Assembly: GCA_028023455.1 (NCBI GenBank)
Contig: JAQFVV010012396.1
Coordinates: forward strand, 3,106,156 to 3,170,155
DNA: 64,000 nt
Direction: 5' to 3'
Source of the DNA: Epiperipatus broadwayi
Taxonomy: Eukaryota; Onychophora; Udeonychophora; Euonychophora; Peripatidae
In this document: piece by piece, positions 40,325 through 53,600 of the stretch
Position numbering within the stretch: the stretch's first letter is position 1
Layout: each line of letters opens with the position of its first letter
The notes under the pieces: generated by a model
Seen by the model: only the letters and a program-made list of their open reading frames with translations
What the model was told of the DNA's origin: nothing
Database searches by the model: none
Made by a program: the position numbers and the translations under genes

Positions 40325-42454
40325 TTCAAAAGAAAAATATTTTAATTAAAAGAAAATGTATAAAAATTCTTAAATTTTGAATAATATAACAATCTCCTAG
40401 GATAACCTTCTGATACCAAGAATGGAAAAGGGATTTTATGATCACTCAGAATATTCCATTAGCAACCTAAACCAATATTTATTAAATGAAGCAAATAATA
40501 TTCTATTATAAGAGCAGTTTTATTTTAAATAATTGCAGTTAAATTGTAGTGATCAGTAATATCTTAAGAAAATAAATATTTTATTATTTAGATGCATCTG
40601 TAAATGATTATGGCTAATTGATTTATTATCTCTAATTTATGTGACTGTACCTTGAATAATCAGAATGAAATATAATTGACATAATGACTTATAAAATATT
40701 TATATTTCTGCATAAATAATTTATGAATAAGATGTCAATGAGACTTTAAAACAAGATATAATAATAAAATATAACATTTATTTACAATAAACAATTTAAC
40801 AACAATAACATTATAGAAAATTTACAAAATTTAAGAGTGCTGTTTTAAAAATAATACAATGCATTTTTGCCTCAATAGTCAAATACACTTTCCAAAACTT
40901 ATAGCTTAAAATTACATAAAAAATTAAAAACTTAAATAAATATTATCATCAATTGTTTGTTTCTGTGGGCCAATGTACACCTCATGAACACAAACATTGC
41001 TTCAAGAAGTTTCACCTTTCTTAATTAATAAAACTGAGGGTACTAATGGTATTATTATTACAAAAACTTTTATACAGTCCTAAATGATAAATTTTATTAA
41101 CATAAACATTATTTCACCAATTCTCTATATCATCTTAACTTGTAAATTTTTATTAACTTATGTATTATTTTAATAATTCTGTAGTTTATTGATAAAACTT
41201 TAATTTAACCTATGAAATATTTGAAGAAGTTCACATTCAGCATATAATCACTCCATCATATTGTTCCAAACAATGAATAATCCCAATTATTATTAAAGTC
41301 TTACCAATCCAGAAATGATTTGCTACTGGATGATGATAGTAATGTATATTGCTTATTTAGGCTAAGAAATACAATTTTAAAATTTTGAACAAAGTAATTA
41401 TCAGTTTTATCTCATGTAGTGCAGGAAAATCACAGCAAAACAGATTTATACATCAGTGCATCTGAAGAAAAGATGACACTCTCCAAAAAACAAACAATCT
41501 TATCAATTTCCAAAATAGTAATGACATATAATACACCATATGCAGTTGCAATACAAAATATGATACTTCCAAGAGGGAAAGAAAGGCAATCGAACCTAGT
41601 GGCATAAACCCAAAATATGCACCTAAACTCTGAGGGCAAATGCTAGGACTATGTATCTGAACATATAAGAAAAGTGGGAATGGACTGACTCAACAAATAC
41701 TAAAAACAGTAAGAGTTGCTTCAAACAAAGCATTTACTACTTAAGGAAAATATTAATAACAAGAGAGACCAAGCTCACATCTCTTTATAAAATATATGGG
41801 TTATCCTAAATAAATATCATCAAGAGACAGGTAAGCCTCCTATCCCTTGGAAATATAAATTGGCAAGATAAGCTTATAGCAAATAAGCAAGAAAGAAACT
41901 AATTCTAATCTTTTAATAAATATAATAATTATTAATTGATATATAAAACTGATAAAATAATATTATTTTGTCAAATCTGACTTAATAAAATATAACCTCA
42001 AATAAATAAAATTAAAAATATACAACATCTTTTCATGGTTTACATATAAGTATTTATTAAAATAGACAAATTACTCACAACAGGGAACAAAGCAATACTC
42101 TTAAAATGATATACCAAAATCATTATCTAGCATATAAAGTAGTTAATATTAATTATGTGAACTTCTGAATCTTACCTTAAACCATAAATGCATAAAATAT
42201 ACCAAGCAAGAATACATTAAAAAAAAGCAAACAGTAAATTATAAATAATAAATATATGAAATTATAATTCTAAATTATAACCAGTTTACCAAAAATTTTT
42301 AAAATATTAAAATTCTTTATCTTGGAAACTTCACAATTTGCTAGAAAACAATTATAACAAGTATATAATACTTCATTTATTGGCGGTAAACAATCTGAAA
42401 TAGATTCACAACATTAAAGATTATTTCAGATTTTCTTACAGCAATGCACCATTT

Positions 42455-42790
42455 TATTTTTTTTTTCACCAATTTTTAAAAATTATAAAAATTGTTCTTC
42501 AAATATTTTAACATTTTGGGGTTATTTTTTTTTTTTTTTAAAAATAATATTTATAATAGATGTACAAAAGAAAAATTTTTTTTTAATTTTACGGTTTTTT
42601 TTCTGAAAAGGGGAAAAAAGGGTGGTTTCTCTTCTTTTCTTGATATTAATTTGGGGGAGAAATTTTTTTATATTATAAAATTTTTTATTTTTTTTCTTAC
42701 TTAATCTAAAAAAATCTGTTTTTTTTATATAATAAAAGAAAAATTTATTTTTCCTTCTTTTCTCCCCTCTCCTTCCTGGAAATAAAAAGA
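42455..42790. repeat. T/G-homopolymer-rich block of doubtful quality
   Basis: Within copy 2 this block is dense in long T-runs (up to 13), A-runs and runs such as gggggagaaa and ggggaaaaaaggg. It has no recognisable similarity to the corresponding 12515-12900 of copy 1, although homology resumes on both sides (tagattcaca before it, aattcatccaagag after it). It may be a low-complexity replacement or a poorly resolved consensus. Confidence 0.6.
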
Positions 42791-44279
42791 AAATATAAAC
42801 GATTCAAACCTCGAATTATAATAGTCCATTTATAAAAATAAATTCATCCAAGAGAAATCGTTTATTGAAACCAATTTTCAAAATATATCAAATTAAAACA
42901 TTTGGAAAATTCGTAACAAATATTATTCTCTCAAATATTCTAGTAAAAGCATTTAAATATAAGCATCCTGTTATAAATATTGCAAACATGGGCTTCCAGT
43001 GATTTTATTTGTTAAGATATAAGTAATGTTAGGTTTATCACTAAGTTCATTGCAACTATGAAATATTAAATAATGGAGAATGCTTACGTGACAATACAAA
43101 CTATAAATAATTCCCGTGATGTGCTGATTTCCAAAACTTTATCCATTACGAATGAGCAATTGTTTAACATATTTAATTCTTTGCTTTTCCTACTCTTTAA
43201 TTAATGTTAACTTTTGGATTTTCCAGTAACTTTGGTTTAAAACTTTGGTACCTGAATTTAAGGTTTTTAAGGATACATGTTACTTTAAAATAAATAATTA
43301 AAGAAAAAAATTATCATTTAGAATTGATTCTATTATTGAAAAATTTTGAAATTTCTTTCTTCTTTGCATGGCTGCTTCTACTAGAAGCTTAGTTGTTCTT
43401 GTAGTTCGGCTGTTCAGACTTTCAGTGTGCAGGTGTGGAGCTTTTTATACCCCTAATCATGTCACTTCTTTTGAATAACAGAAAAACTTCTTTTTACAAC
43501 TTCCTTTTATTTTTCTTATCTTAAGGTTTAAGGTTAAAGGTTAATTTATTATTTGTGGGATTAAGCTAATATATTTTTCAGACATTTAAATTAACACGTG
43601 ATGTCTGAAATAATTATTTTAAAGGAATAAAATTATTAAAATAAAATAGAATATAGTGAAGAAAATATATTTTTATAAAAAATATATATTACATAACTTC
43701 TTTAAAATCATTTCCATAATATATTAAATAAACACATCAAAAGTTTACTATGGTTTAATTTAATATTTTAATTAAGTTAGGGTACTTGAAAATTAATTAT
43801 TCTAATTATGAATTATCTTTTAAATCAACTAATTTATCTTTACCTTCATCTATTCAATCTTAATGTCACTAGCTTATTGAATATACTATTTCTGATAGTT
43901 AGCTTAAACTAAATGTATTATGATAAGTATGAAAATTCAACATTAACATCTGATATTAAATTAGATCTAATTACTATTACTGTTTAATGAAACATTAAAA
44001 TTTGAGTTACCATAGGATTATATTAAAGCAAGCTTGACATTCTAATATTAATTTCTTGTTAAATAAACAAATACATGTGTTGACTTCTGGTAACCATTGA
44101 GATAGGTTTATTATTCTCATGCTCTGCTTGAAATGAACTTGTCACATGTAAGAGATGTACAATTTGAAAAGAAAAGTTGAAAGAAATATTGGTGAGTATC
44201 ATTTTTCATTTAATAGAATAATTTAACATAAAGTTTTCATTGAAAAAATTTTTCATTTAACTAATGTGAAGAATGATTA

Positions 44280-47240
44280 ATGGCAGTCTCCAAGGAGGCT
44301 TCAGTTAAGCTCAGACACAAGAATGATACTTTAATTTATGGCAAAGAATTGAATGATGAATTCAAAATGCACAATAGAAATCTTAGAAGGAAAAAAACTG
44401 TTAGGAACATTGATATGCAATGTAAAAGTGATTTAGAACCTGTTAAAAAAAACTGTTTCTGAAGAAATCATAAGTAAAAAAATGTTTCCCAAAGATACAA
44501 ATAAAATGTAAAGTTGCAACCAAATAAAATCTAAGAAAAATTGCCTTTTGAAACAAAATCTGACTCAAATAATATAAATCCCAGCATAAGCTCTAAGACT
44601 GTAAAAAATTAGATAATTCCATAATTTTTTTAAAAAGTTCTGTTTTAAAAACTAATGGATTTCAAGAAATAACATACAGAAAATGGCTTACAAAATATAT
44701 GAGTAGCAGTGAAAATATTTGCAGTGAACTCAAATCAATGGAAAACTTTGGAATCCAAAATTGATTCAAATAATATAAACTTGAGTACAAGCTTTAATCC
44801 TGTGAAAGAACTATAATTTTTGAGAGCTTCAAAAAAAAAAGATATGACTTAAAAACTAACAGAACAGTGGCACCATTACAAAAAAAAATTAGATTACGTA
44901 GATGAAAAATTTACCAATAAAATATTTTTCTCAGGGAATGAATTTCAGAAGGGTCAAAAACATTAAAAAACAGTAAGATCGATGCTGACAAAGCTTCCAA
45001 ATCAATAGTCAAACTATCTCAGAGTAGTCCAGTGGTTATGGAAATAAAAACCAGCACCAAACAAAAAAAGTAATGTCAAGAAAACTGAAACAACAATAGA
45101 TAATATATACAAACATTTTACTGTAAATATGCGATATACTGAAGTTCATCTTATGGATGATGTTCAAACTAAAATTGCTGGGCTAAACAATATTAGAAGG
45201 TCCAGAATGATGGACAATCTACCCAAGAACATTCCAATAATGTCAAGGGTAAATTCTGAGGAAAAACAAAAAAGTCCTATTTAAAAAACTACAAGTATTA
45301 ACAGGAAAACTGAATCAACATTTGAAAATTTTAACATTAGTTTTACCATCAACATGTGCTACACTGAGAATTACCTTACTTATAATTTAGGGACTGAAAT
45401 TGGTGGGTTAAACATTAATACTAGGACCACAATGATGGACAATTCTTCCAGGAACAAGACAATGGTATCTGTGTTAATCTCTGAAGGAAAACAAAAAAGT
45501 TGTGTTAATAAAATTATACTGGAAGTGTTTGATTATAGCAAAGGTTTTAGAGACAAACCCCTACAGGAGGACATTTTCAGACCCAAAAGCAATCAATTAA
45601 ACTCAGGATTGTCAGTTCATGCTAAGGATGTTGGAATGTTATATGCAGACAAGGCCAGAGTAAATATCAAAGTTCCTGGCAAGTCAGATTCTAATGCTGC
45701 TGGGCATTATGGAGAGAGAAAATTACAAAGCTCATATGAACAAGCAATTCAGATAATGGATGTTGAAAACATTGAAATGGAACAGGAGACATGGGAAAGT
45801 AGAATATTTAAACACAATTTTAAATACCTCTATGATATTTCAAACACTCTATCATTAATGAACAATTTAACCAATCTATCTCAGTTTTACTTTATAGAAC
45901 TTTCTTGAATTACAAGAATGACAATGCAATTATATGAACTACGACTGATAATAATATCAGCTTATTTAAATTTCCAGTCAATGCACTTTATGAATTGTTT
46001 AAGACACATAATGTCTGGAGTTCTGTTTTTAAAATTCTATTCCACCCAAATGAGCATTATGTTATAGTCCAAATTAAAAATGTACTGCAAAGGAAACCTT
46101 CAGAGATAACAATAACATTCTAAACAATCGATATTTAGTTAGTATTGACATTAACCTACCACTGATATTAGAGAGTATGATATAAAACTGTGGCATCAAC
46201 TTCGAAAAAGCAGATCTTCAGAGGATATTAGGACCATTTGGAAATGTCATCAATTTTTATTATAGGCTTGAACAGAGGGCAAAAATCAAAGTGCTTATTT
46301 AAATTAGTGCTTGGAGAAGGGATCCCTGACCTATTTGAATATGGAAGAATCATCACTTATAATCTGTTTTCATGGCATGCCATCCCAGTGATTCTTTTAT
46401 CAACAACAGAGGCATCTAATGAGAGACTGCCAGGAGAAAAAGTGCAAGCAATGTGAAGATATGCTTAGATTTCATAGATGTATAAATAGAAGTGATCAGT
46501 CCTCTGGCCAATCAATGATTGAAAAGACAACTACTACATCTTGATATGACAGGATGCCACAGCTCAGAGATGCAGAAGTTAGGATGCATATCTCACAGAC
46601 AGTGAGTTGAAAGTTACCAAAAAACAAAAGTTATAGATAAGTGTCAAATCCCAGAACAGGTCAAACTAATGGCTGAAGAGGAGATTGCTGAGGGGTTCAC
46701 TGAGGTTGAGAATAATGGTTACTCTATGGTATCGATAAGTGAATCTGAAAATAATAATGGTAATCTGCCATTCCCTGCACAGCAGAAAAGAAAAAATCGA
46801 CATCAGAAGATTTCTTACCCAACCTTCTCCAGTGGTAGTGGAGATAGCCTTACAGCTAGACTGGAGGACCAACAGGATCAGACATTTAATAAAACATGCC
46901 ACAGAGAAAAGAAACCCAGAATCAAATTCCCTATCAAAACTGATATTCAAGAAAATAATGACATAATCTATTCAGAAAAAACAACTGAAACAGTTGTCTT
47001 TCCTGGCTTAAATAGTCTTGAGTATATTGTGCCATTAGATGAACCCAATTCTTCTTCAACTCTTGATGGGGAAAATGAACCTGAGATAGACATTCTGCTC
47101 CATTTATCACTGGATCCTGACCCTCATGTAATTGGGCTTGGTGAAGATAGACTTCCTGACTGCATTGGAGAGGTTGATGCCTGTGATGATTGTCATGCCC
47201 CAGATATTCCATGCTTGAGAAAAACAAGCTCCATCTCCAA
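44280..47240 (+). pseudogene. LINE ORF1 region with repeated modules, broken
   Basis: Open pieces include 44280-44462, 45354-45908, 46238-46456 and 46669-47240. Two kinds of internal repetition are visible in translation. SDSNNIN-containing modules lie at about 44555-44620 and 44750-44815 (period about 195 bases). A larger module at about 45125-45290 is repeated at 45348-45510; each copy runs from MRYTE or MCYTE through MMDN to EKQKS or GKQKS (period about 230 bases). Further on, the piece with EYGRIITYNLFSWHAIPVI is followed, in another frame, by CKQCEDMLRFHRC, possibly a degraded zinc knuckle. ORF1 proteins of this group bind element RNA. The 46669-47240 piece is acidic and Ser-rich with no known motif. 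Confidence 0.6.
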
Positions 47241-47244
47241 TTGC

Positions 47245-47640
47245 ATCACAACATTCTCTGCTGTAGGAGGAGTTGCCATATTAATAAATAAAAAATCTTT
47301 AGATTTCTTTGTTTAGAAATGTCTATATTGATGCCAACTGCTTAATTACTACAGTTCAGTTCAATGGCTGGTCCCTGAACTTAGTGAATGTATATTTAAC
47401 AAAAGGATCTAATTTGGTACTTAGACAAATAATTATGATTAACTCTGTCCTGAGAACCAGTCCATTCCTGACTTTAATAATCAGAGATTTTAATCACACT
47501 TATAAACTATTACAGAACAAATTTATCTTTGTCTCAATCAGCTTGTCATAAGAGGAAGAAAAATTTTCCATGAGCCCACTTTCTCATTTTATACAAAAAA
47601 ATTAGATCACTAATTGATCTGATACTCTTCTGTTCTTCTC
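47245..47640 (+). pseudogene. LINE ORF2 endonuclease domain, N-terminal half missing
   Basis: The frame ending 47316 carries FSAVGGVAILINKKSLDF, the middle strand region of apurinic-type LINE endonucleases. The next frame (47309-47551) carries VQFNGWSLNLVNVYL and FLTLIIRDFNHTYK, in which GDFN has become RDFN. The N-terminal half, with the catalytic Asn and Glu motifs, is absent. Sequence joins ORF1-like codons directly to the middle of the domain, so an internal deletion removed it. The SDH terminus is only faintly visible near 47680 (SNHFTPEVR). Not functional. Confidence 0.72.
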
Positions 47641-48409
47641 TAGATCCTCTTGTTGAAGCCCACCTCTGACCAACTGTTTTTTCAAATCATTTCACTCCAG
47701 AAGTGAGGATTAAACTTCCAACTAGCATCCAAATACCCAATGAGATGTCATACATGGATGATGACCAAATTCACCACCTGGATGTACACCAAATACAACA
47801 TTACAATCCAACTGATTTCTGAGTTAAACATAGCCTTCAACCAAACCCAACTCTTAGCCCTCCCTGCACAGGCTGCCTGGTGACTATTTATTGACATCCT
47901 TAGAGATTTAATCACAAGATGCACTCTCAAGACAAAAGGTCCAATTTGCATGCACATACAATTGGACATGATTGCCTTAGAACTCGCATCTTCCTTATGA
48001 GGCACAGAATACCCCAAATATTCTGAATTTAAAAACCAAGATACAAATCTAATTAAAAGCGCCCAAGAATATCTTGAACACCAACATTGCTGGATCAGGG
48101 GATATTTGAGATAGGTCCTTGGATCTGTCAAAAGAACAAAGGTCCCCAAATTAATTGAGGTTCAAGGTAACTGCTACTCGGGTTCCTCAATGCTGTCCAG
48201 GATTCACAATCACTGCTTGAGGAAATTTCAACCATTTGGTACAGTAAATCCATGGAAAAAATTCACCATGAGTGACACTGTCTCTCATCAGATAACAGAG
48301 GCTAAAATATTGTTGAAGTTAAAAGTTTTTTCCAGACAGAACTCACCCTGGCCTGCATGGAAATTCCAAAATTCCTGCTAACACATACAATCTTTTACAA
48401 TTCCAATCA

Positions 48410-49378
48410 TCAAAGGAATGATAGATCTCCTTGCTGGTGACAGTATTAAACTAAATAGGATTTATCAAATATCAATGGTCCTCTTCATTAAAAAAGTGAA
48501 AGGCCCCCATGAATTGGACAATCTACAACCAATATCTATGGTCCCATTGCTCATGAAAATGATTGAAGGGTTTATCAAAGAAGACATACAGAATGACATC
48601 ATTCATCAATTGTCTTTACAACAGTTTGGCAAAAAGGGGAGTTCTACTGCCGATGCTGTCATCCAATTTCACTTTCTTGTATAAGGATGACTTGGACAGT
48701 TCTATTTCAACTGGACTTTGCCAGTGCCATTGATTGCATTCAGATAGACATGCTACTCAATGTACTGGAGGAGTTGGAGGAACTCCAAGTGCCTATGGAA
48801 TACCTCAAAATGATTGACAACCTTGTTCAAAACCATGAGATGTCTCTCTTGTTAGATAGTCAACTTGCTCAAGAATTTTGCCTCTGCATTTCCATCCTGC
48901 AGGGCTTGCCAGTGAGTGCAATTCTCTTTATGGCATATGTCAATACATTGCTTCTAGGCATTGAGGCTATCTTTCCTGGGATAGCTATCCCTATGCTGAG
49001 TAAGAGCATTCACCACATCTCCTTTATGGACAATATGACAATGTTCTCTCATTTCAGAATGAATTGACTAGGCTTGAAGAGCTCTCAGACCAGTTTGCAT
49101 GTCAATGTGGTATCAGAGTTAATAGAGAGAAGGAGGTCTTATGGTCCATCAAAAGACAAAAGATCCCATGTAGTTTTGAAGCCCCCTCCACACAAAAATT
49201 TCTTGGCTTTCATCTGGCTTTCCCCCCAACTTTGTCAAAAGTCTACCTCTCACTTTTTGGGAAAGTCACTCTCTTAAATTCAGTGGTATTGCCAAAAATA
49301 CTCTATTACCTAGCTGGATTTTCCCTTACAAAAGCATTCATCAGTAAGATTGAGACATTATGCAGGAGATTATGTTGA
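48410..49378 (+). pseudogene. LINE ORF2 reverse transcriptase domain, broken
   Basis: Three consecutive frames cover the polymerase. 48418-48684 has DNLQPISMVPLLMKMIEGFI (family NYRPISLLNxDYKIL) and LQQFGKKGSSTADAVIQFH. 48687-49067 has FQLDFASAIDCI (family LDFAKAFDxV, with the second acidic residue kept), LQGLPVSAILFMAYVN (QGDPLSPLLF with Asp changed to Leu) and ISFMDNMTMFS, where the catalytic FADD box has become FMDN. 49064-49378 continues with CGIRVNREKEVLW and KFLGFHLAFP, then the thumb region. Loss of the DD pair and two frame changes show the enzyme is dead. Confidence 0.82.
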
Positions 49379-49736
49379 AGGGGCAAAGTCCCTGTCACCA
49401 GCTTAAACCTTCTACAGAGGCTCGGGCTACTGAATGGTCTCTCTCTTCATTTTCTTAGAGTGTTTACTATTCAATGGACACAATGTTTTATATAAACTAT
49501 TTAAAACAATTCTAACATGATCTGCCCCTTCCCTTTTGGGAAGGTTGAACCTACCGAATGACCCCCACCTCAAAGCCAAACAATGTGGATCCAGAAAACA
49601 AGTTATGTTGATAATTCAGAACATCAAAAGAACGAATTGCCTTTTCCACAATAAATTAACCTATTGAGATGACTATCAATTTATTTTTCCTTCAAAAATA
49701 AGGCCAAATAACTGGCTCCCTTTTAGAGTACAATGT

Positions 49737-50288
49737 ATGCTAAAACTAACTAAATTTCTCAAACTTACTCCCAAGTTTGTTGACTTTCTTCTGAAAGTCA
49801 ATCTTGGTGCCCTTCCTACTGGGGACTTCTTGTGCTACAGAAGAGGATATAACACTGACACAATTTGCCCACTATGTCAGAAACAAGAAGAATTCATTGT
49901 GCATATTCTTCAGGAATGTGGATCATGGATATATCTCCAGAACTTAGCTCTGCAACAAACTGATAATATGGACCCTGGAAATGTGTTGTTGAGCACAGCC
50001 ATTCAGAAGGGATGTTACAGACAGATCAGGCTAGCTACCTTTGTGAACTTCTCAATATGGTTGGTTAAATGCAGGATCATATTTGAAAAAAGGATTAATA
50101 ATTCAATAGAACTCTTTATTAAAACCTTCCATAATATCAGTAAAGATAATAAGAATACCTGTCACCCCTGGCTGGCTGAACAAACTTGGGGCCAAACCAG
50201 ACTATGGCTTCATCCTTCCAGGCCAAGCAAGATCAAAAGTTGCCTTCTCAGTGATCTGGTTACCTTGTCATCTGGCTCTAATGTGTAA
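49737..50288 (+). pseudogene. LINE ORF2 C-terminal zinc-finger-like domain
   Basis: The 183-residue frame contains FVDFLLKVNLGALPTGDFL, then TDTICPLCQKQEEFIVHILQ followed by EC: a C-x2-C...H-x4-C pattern characteristic of the L1/Tx1-group C-terminus. The rest is a helical, Lys/Ile-rich tail ending at the natural stop at 50288, about 90 bases before the 3' end. The role of this domain is nucleic-acid binding during integration. It is the best preserved part of the element; the similar but shorter segment at 33520-33760 has lost the first two cysteines. Confidence 0.78.
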
Positions 50289-50652
50289 ACCTTGTACATT
50301 TGTTAACCTTTGTATATACCTGCTTTCTTTTCTTGTACATTAACCTAATGTGATTAATAAAATTTGATTTTTGAAAATAATAGACAACTGCCTCTTTAGG
50401 TTAAACACTTAAAATTATTTCAACTATAGACAAGTTTAAATGAATATAATAAATATTAAAATGAACTTTAATTCTGTTCAGGACTTAGAAAATACTTTAA
50501 ATAATTTATAATTTAAATTGGCACATACTTATAAAACTGTAATAAATTTAACTTACAATAACAATAAATTAATGAAAAATTTTCCTTTATAATTTTTATA
50601 CATATATTAAAATACATTAAATGGCTAAAAGTCTAACTTCACTGTCAAAGCC

Positions 50653-50654
<2 letters not shown>

Positions 50655-50694
<40 letters not shown>
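50655..50694. repeat. (TA)n(GT)n microsatellite
   Basis: A short (AT)n run followed by about 13-14 GT units at the right edge of paralogous copy 2. Copy 1 has only a short (TA)-rich stretch at this edge. Confidence 0.9.
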
Positions 50695-50695
<1 letters not shown>

Positions 50696-50699
50696 TGTT

Positions 50700-53600
50700 G
50701 AAAAATTCTGTATACATACAATTCAATAAATAATAGCTATTCTACTTTAGTCAATATTTATCAATAAAATGTGAGCTACTATTTGCTATATATATCTGTA
50801 TGCAAGGAAGCATGGAACAACATATAGTATAATTTATGCATCTACTATTATTAATTATAATACCAAAATGTTACAAAATATAAACCTTTTGATATAGCAA
50901 GCCAATTTATCCCCAATTACTGAAATACTGCATTCTTTAGAATTCCTATTTCATTTTTCAGTAATTAGCTTAAAATCTTTTTTTATATCTAGCTTGTGAA
51001 AAGTGTATTAGTACTTTGCATTATAAAAAGATGCCTACAATAACAAAAACAATAAACCTGAACAATAACTGTAAGATAAAATTAAATTATTACCACAATA
51101 ATTATTAAAAAATAATCATCTAATTATTTTTTCAAATATATTTTTGAATTTATATGACTTTGTACACTGGAAGTGCTGGTTACACATCAGTCCAAAAGCA
51201 TTTAGCTCAGAACTGGACAAGGTATAAGACACATTAATTGTGTGTTACAGCTAAGCATGTGCACACACACACAAAATACATCTAAATATTTTTCTTACCA
51301 ATAACCCACAAATTAAAAAATAACCTATATTTCAAAAAACTACTGCCACCTATTGTTCATGAACTTACTTATTCTAAGTTGCCCTTTAAATCAATTTTTT
51401 CCAATAGCTAGCAAGTAAAAATATTAAAACAATTAGTATTTTTTGTTCATTAATTTTTTTGGTAGTCATTTACCACGATACAGACCATGATAAGGGCACA
51501 TGTTATTAAGATGTATTGTAACTTATATTTATGTTGCATTCTAAGTACTAAAATGCTGAAAGAAATTGTTTTATGGGATAACAAATAATGAAAAGAACTA
51601 TTATAGATCACATAAACATAGTATGTCATTGTCAAGTATCTTAATTTACGTTTAGTTAGAGAGTTAAATATATAGACCTGAATATATTTAAAGTCGAAAT
51701 TATGAAGCAAGATATATTCCACTAGTAAATAAATGAAAGAAAAAAAAGTATTTAGTATAAAATAATTATTTCAATACTTTTTGAATAAAATTTTGTGGTT
51801 ATTACACAAGGAATTGATAAAAAGAATAAAACAGCATACTATAGTGAAATGACATTTAAAAATGGTGAGAAATGAAATGGTATGTGTTTGTAGATAGTCA
51901 ATAAATAAATGATATCCATTACATTCTATGGATGCTGACTCTATGCTTTCGATGATGATTTAAAATAAATATTGCAAAAACTTCATTTTAGTCAAGAACA
52001 AATACAAAATATAAAACAAAAAATTAAAAACGAAAATCAATGTTTTTTTCTTCATGGAGATCAATTTTAAACTTAATTGAAGTCATGCAAGTATCTTTAT
52101 CAAATTTATTGAATTTTTAAAAAAAAAAACAATAATATTTTTTAGAACAATCCTTCTTTATAGAATTTTAAAAAACTTGACTATTTTTTAAATAGCAGTT
52201 AATAATTTAATAAAAACATAAAATGTTAACTTGATTCTATACACAGAATTCACATTAAATTAATATATATACCTTGAATAAATCTAAACATAATTTTTTT
52301 TAAATCTTAAGGGAAATTAAAAACTTTTACAATAAATTTATTCTTATTTCTTATATAAAACTATAAGAAGATGAAATCAAATGAATAGCAATATCAACAT
52401 CAAATTTCAATAGTTCACAGGATGTACATCCTTTTAATAATAATGATCATATCTTTTTTAAATTACCAAACTACAATATTAATATATAACAGAGCTATGC
52501 ACAAAATATTACAATAAATAAATAAAAAGTTATAATAATAAAAATTTAATCAGAATTCAAAATTTGATCTGCACTGTTTGTATAAAATTTCATGTATTTA
52601 ATGCCTCTATCTGAATGATAAACTATTTTTATTTAAAATTATTTTTACATCTAATAATTTCAATTTTGAGTTTATTTTCAATCTATTGAGTTTATTGAAT
52701 CAGGTTATAAAAATTTTGGACATATAATAATAATAATAAACAAAAATTTAATATATATTACAGAAAGTATAAACAATTATTAATGATTTGATCATTAAAA
52801 TGATATAATTAATAAATTATTACTTTAATATATAATAAAAAAATATTAATAGAATCATAAATAATTTAGTATATTTTTAAAAATAGATAGCAAACACCCA
52901 CACACACATATATATATATATATATTGTACCTAACTGAAGTTTCACTTAGTTCCAAAAGGAGCCAAAGGTTATCTTAGCTTAACCTTTTGGTTTGAAATT
53001 GTCTGATTTTTAAAAAAATAATAATGATAAAAATGAAAATTAAATTAGTTAATGACTAAACTAGGATAATCTTGTATTGATTGTAATCATTATTGTATTA
53101 TGGAATTATATCTAAGTATTTGAAAAAAAGATATATGAGTTAGATTGGTAAGAGATGCTAAATAATAATTTGAATTTAAAAAAAAGAAAGATATCAGAAA
53201 TAGTTGTCAGTTTTGTAAGTAATATTAAATATATTCTAAAATAACTATCGTATAATCTATTCTAATGCTTAAAGAATAATAATAAGATATTATTATTAAG
53301 TTGGAATAAGTAAGTAATAAATTTAAAAAAAAATGATATGTAAGTTTTTATTGAAAAAAATAAGAATATTTGTTGTTAGTTTTTGTAGCTTAACATTCCA
53401 GTTATAAAAATTATTTAGATTAAATATTCATTAACATTCTATTGTTGTAATTTTAAAAATAACTTTTAAACAATTAGCTTGCATTCTTATGTGAGAATAT
53501 GTCTATGCCTGCAAGGATAATATAAATATAAAAATAAAGAAATAATTTAATTTCAATATTGTTTAAAATAAATAAATAAAACAAATGTGTGGATAAAATT

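Larger units (their letters stand above)
44071..50376 (+). mobile_element. Near full-length L1/Tx1-type LINE, inactivated
   Basis: Homology between the paralogous segments breaks at ttaaataaacaa (44070) and resumes at aaaataatagacaac (about 50372). The matching point in copy 1 reads ataaatagacaac, so about 6.3 kb was inserted, with a worn target-site duplication of about 10-13 bases at the edges. Order on the plus strand: leader, ORF1-like region with tandem protein modules (44280-47240), partial endonuclease (47245-47640), reverse transcriptase (48410-49378), C-terminal zinc-finger-like domain (49737-50288), and a 3' end gattaataaaatttgatttt with an AATAAA signal. Architecture and the C-terminal CPLC...H...C motif place it in the L1/Tx1 group. 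Many frameshifts and stops; no intact ORF. Confidence 0.85.
39585..50655. repeat. Long paralogous segment, copy 2 (about 4.8 kb plus LINE insertion)
   Basis: Collinear, same-orientation homologue of 9617-15430. Homology runs 39585-44070, is interrupted by a 6.3-kb LINE, and resumes at about 50377-50655 (gacaactgcctctttaggtt and onward), ending at caaagcc before a (TA)n(GT)n run. By eye roughly four of five positions match, with many small indels. Compared with copy 1, it has an expanded trinucleotide tract at 40210-40321, a strange T-rich block at 42455-42790, and lacks the Penelope-like insertion. The 11-12 base C-run is preserved in both copies. Confidence 0.85.

Noticed and set aside
40157-40380. 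ORFs with poly-Ile/poly-Met and poly-Asn/poly-Asp runs
   Set aside because: Frame translations of a compound trinucleotide microsatellite; the paralogous copy has no such frame.
41419-41639. Overlapping plus and minus ORFs in paralogous copy 2
   Set aside because: The counterpart in copy 1 (about 11440-11695) is interrupted by stops and indels in both frames, so there is no sign of coding constraint.
46666-48149. Minus-strand ORFs at 46666-46950, 46934-47227 and 47748-48149
   Set aside because: They are antisense to the LINE ORF1/ORF2 coding strand, whose plus-strand motifs explain the open frames.
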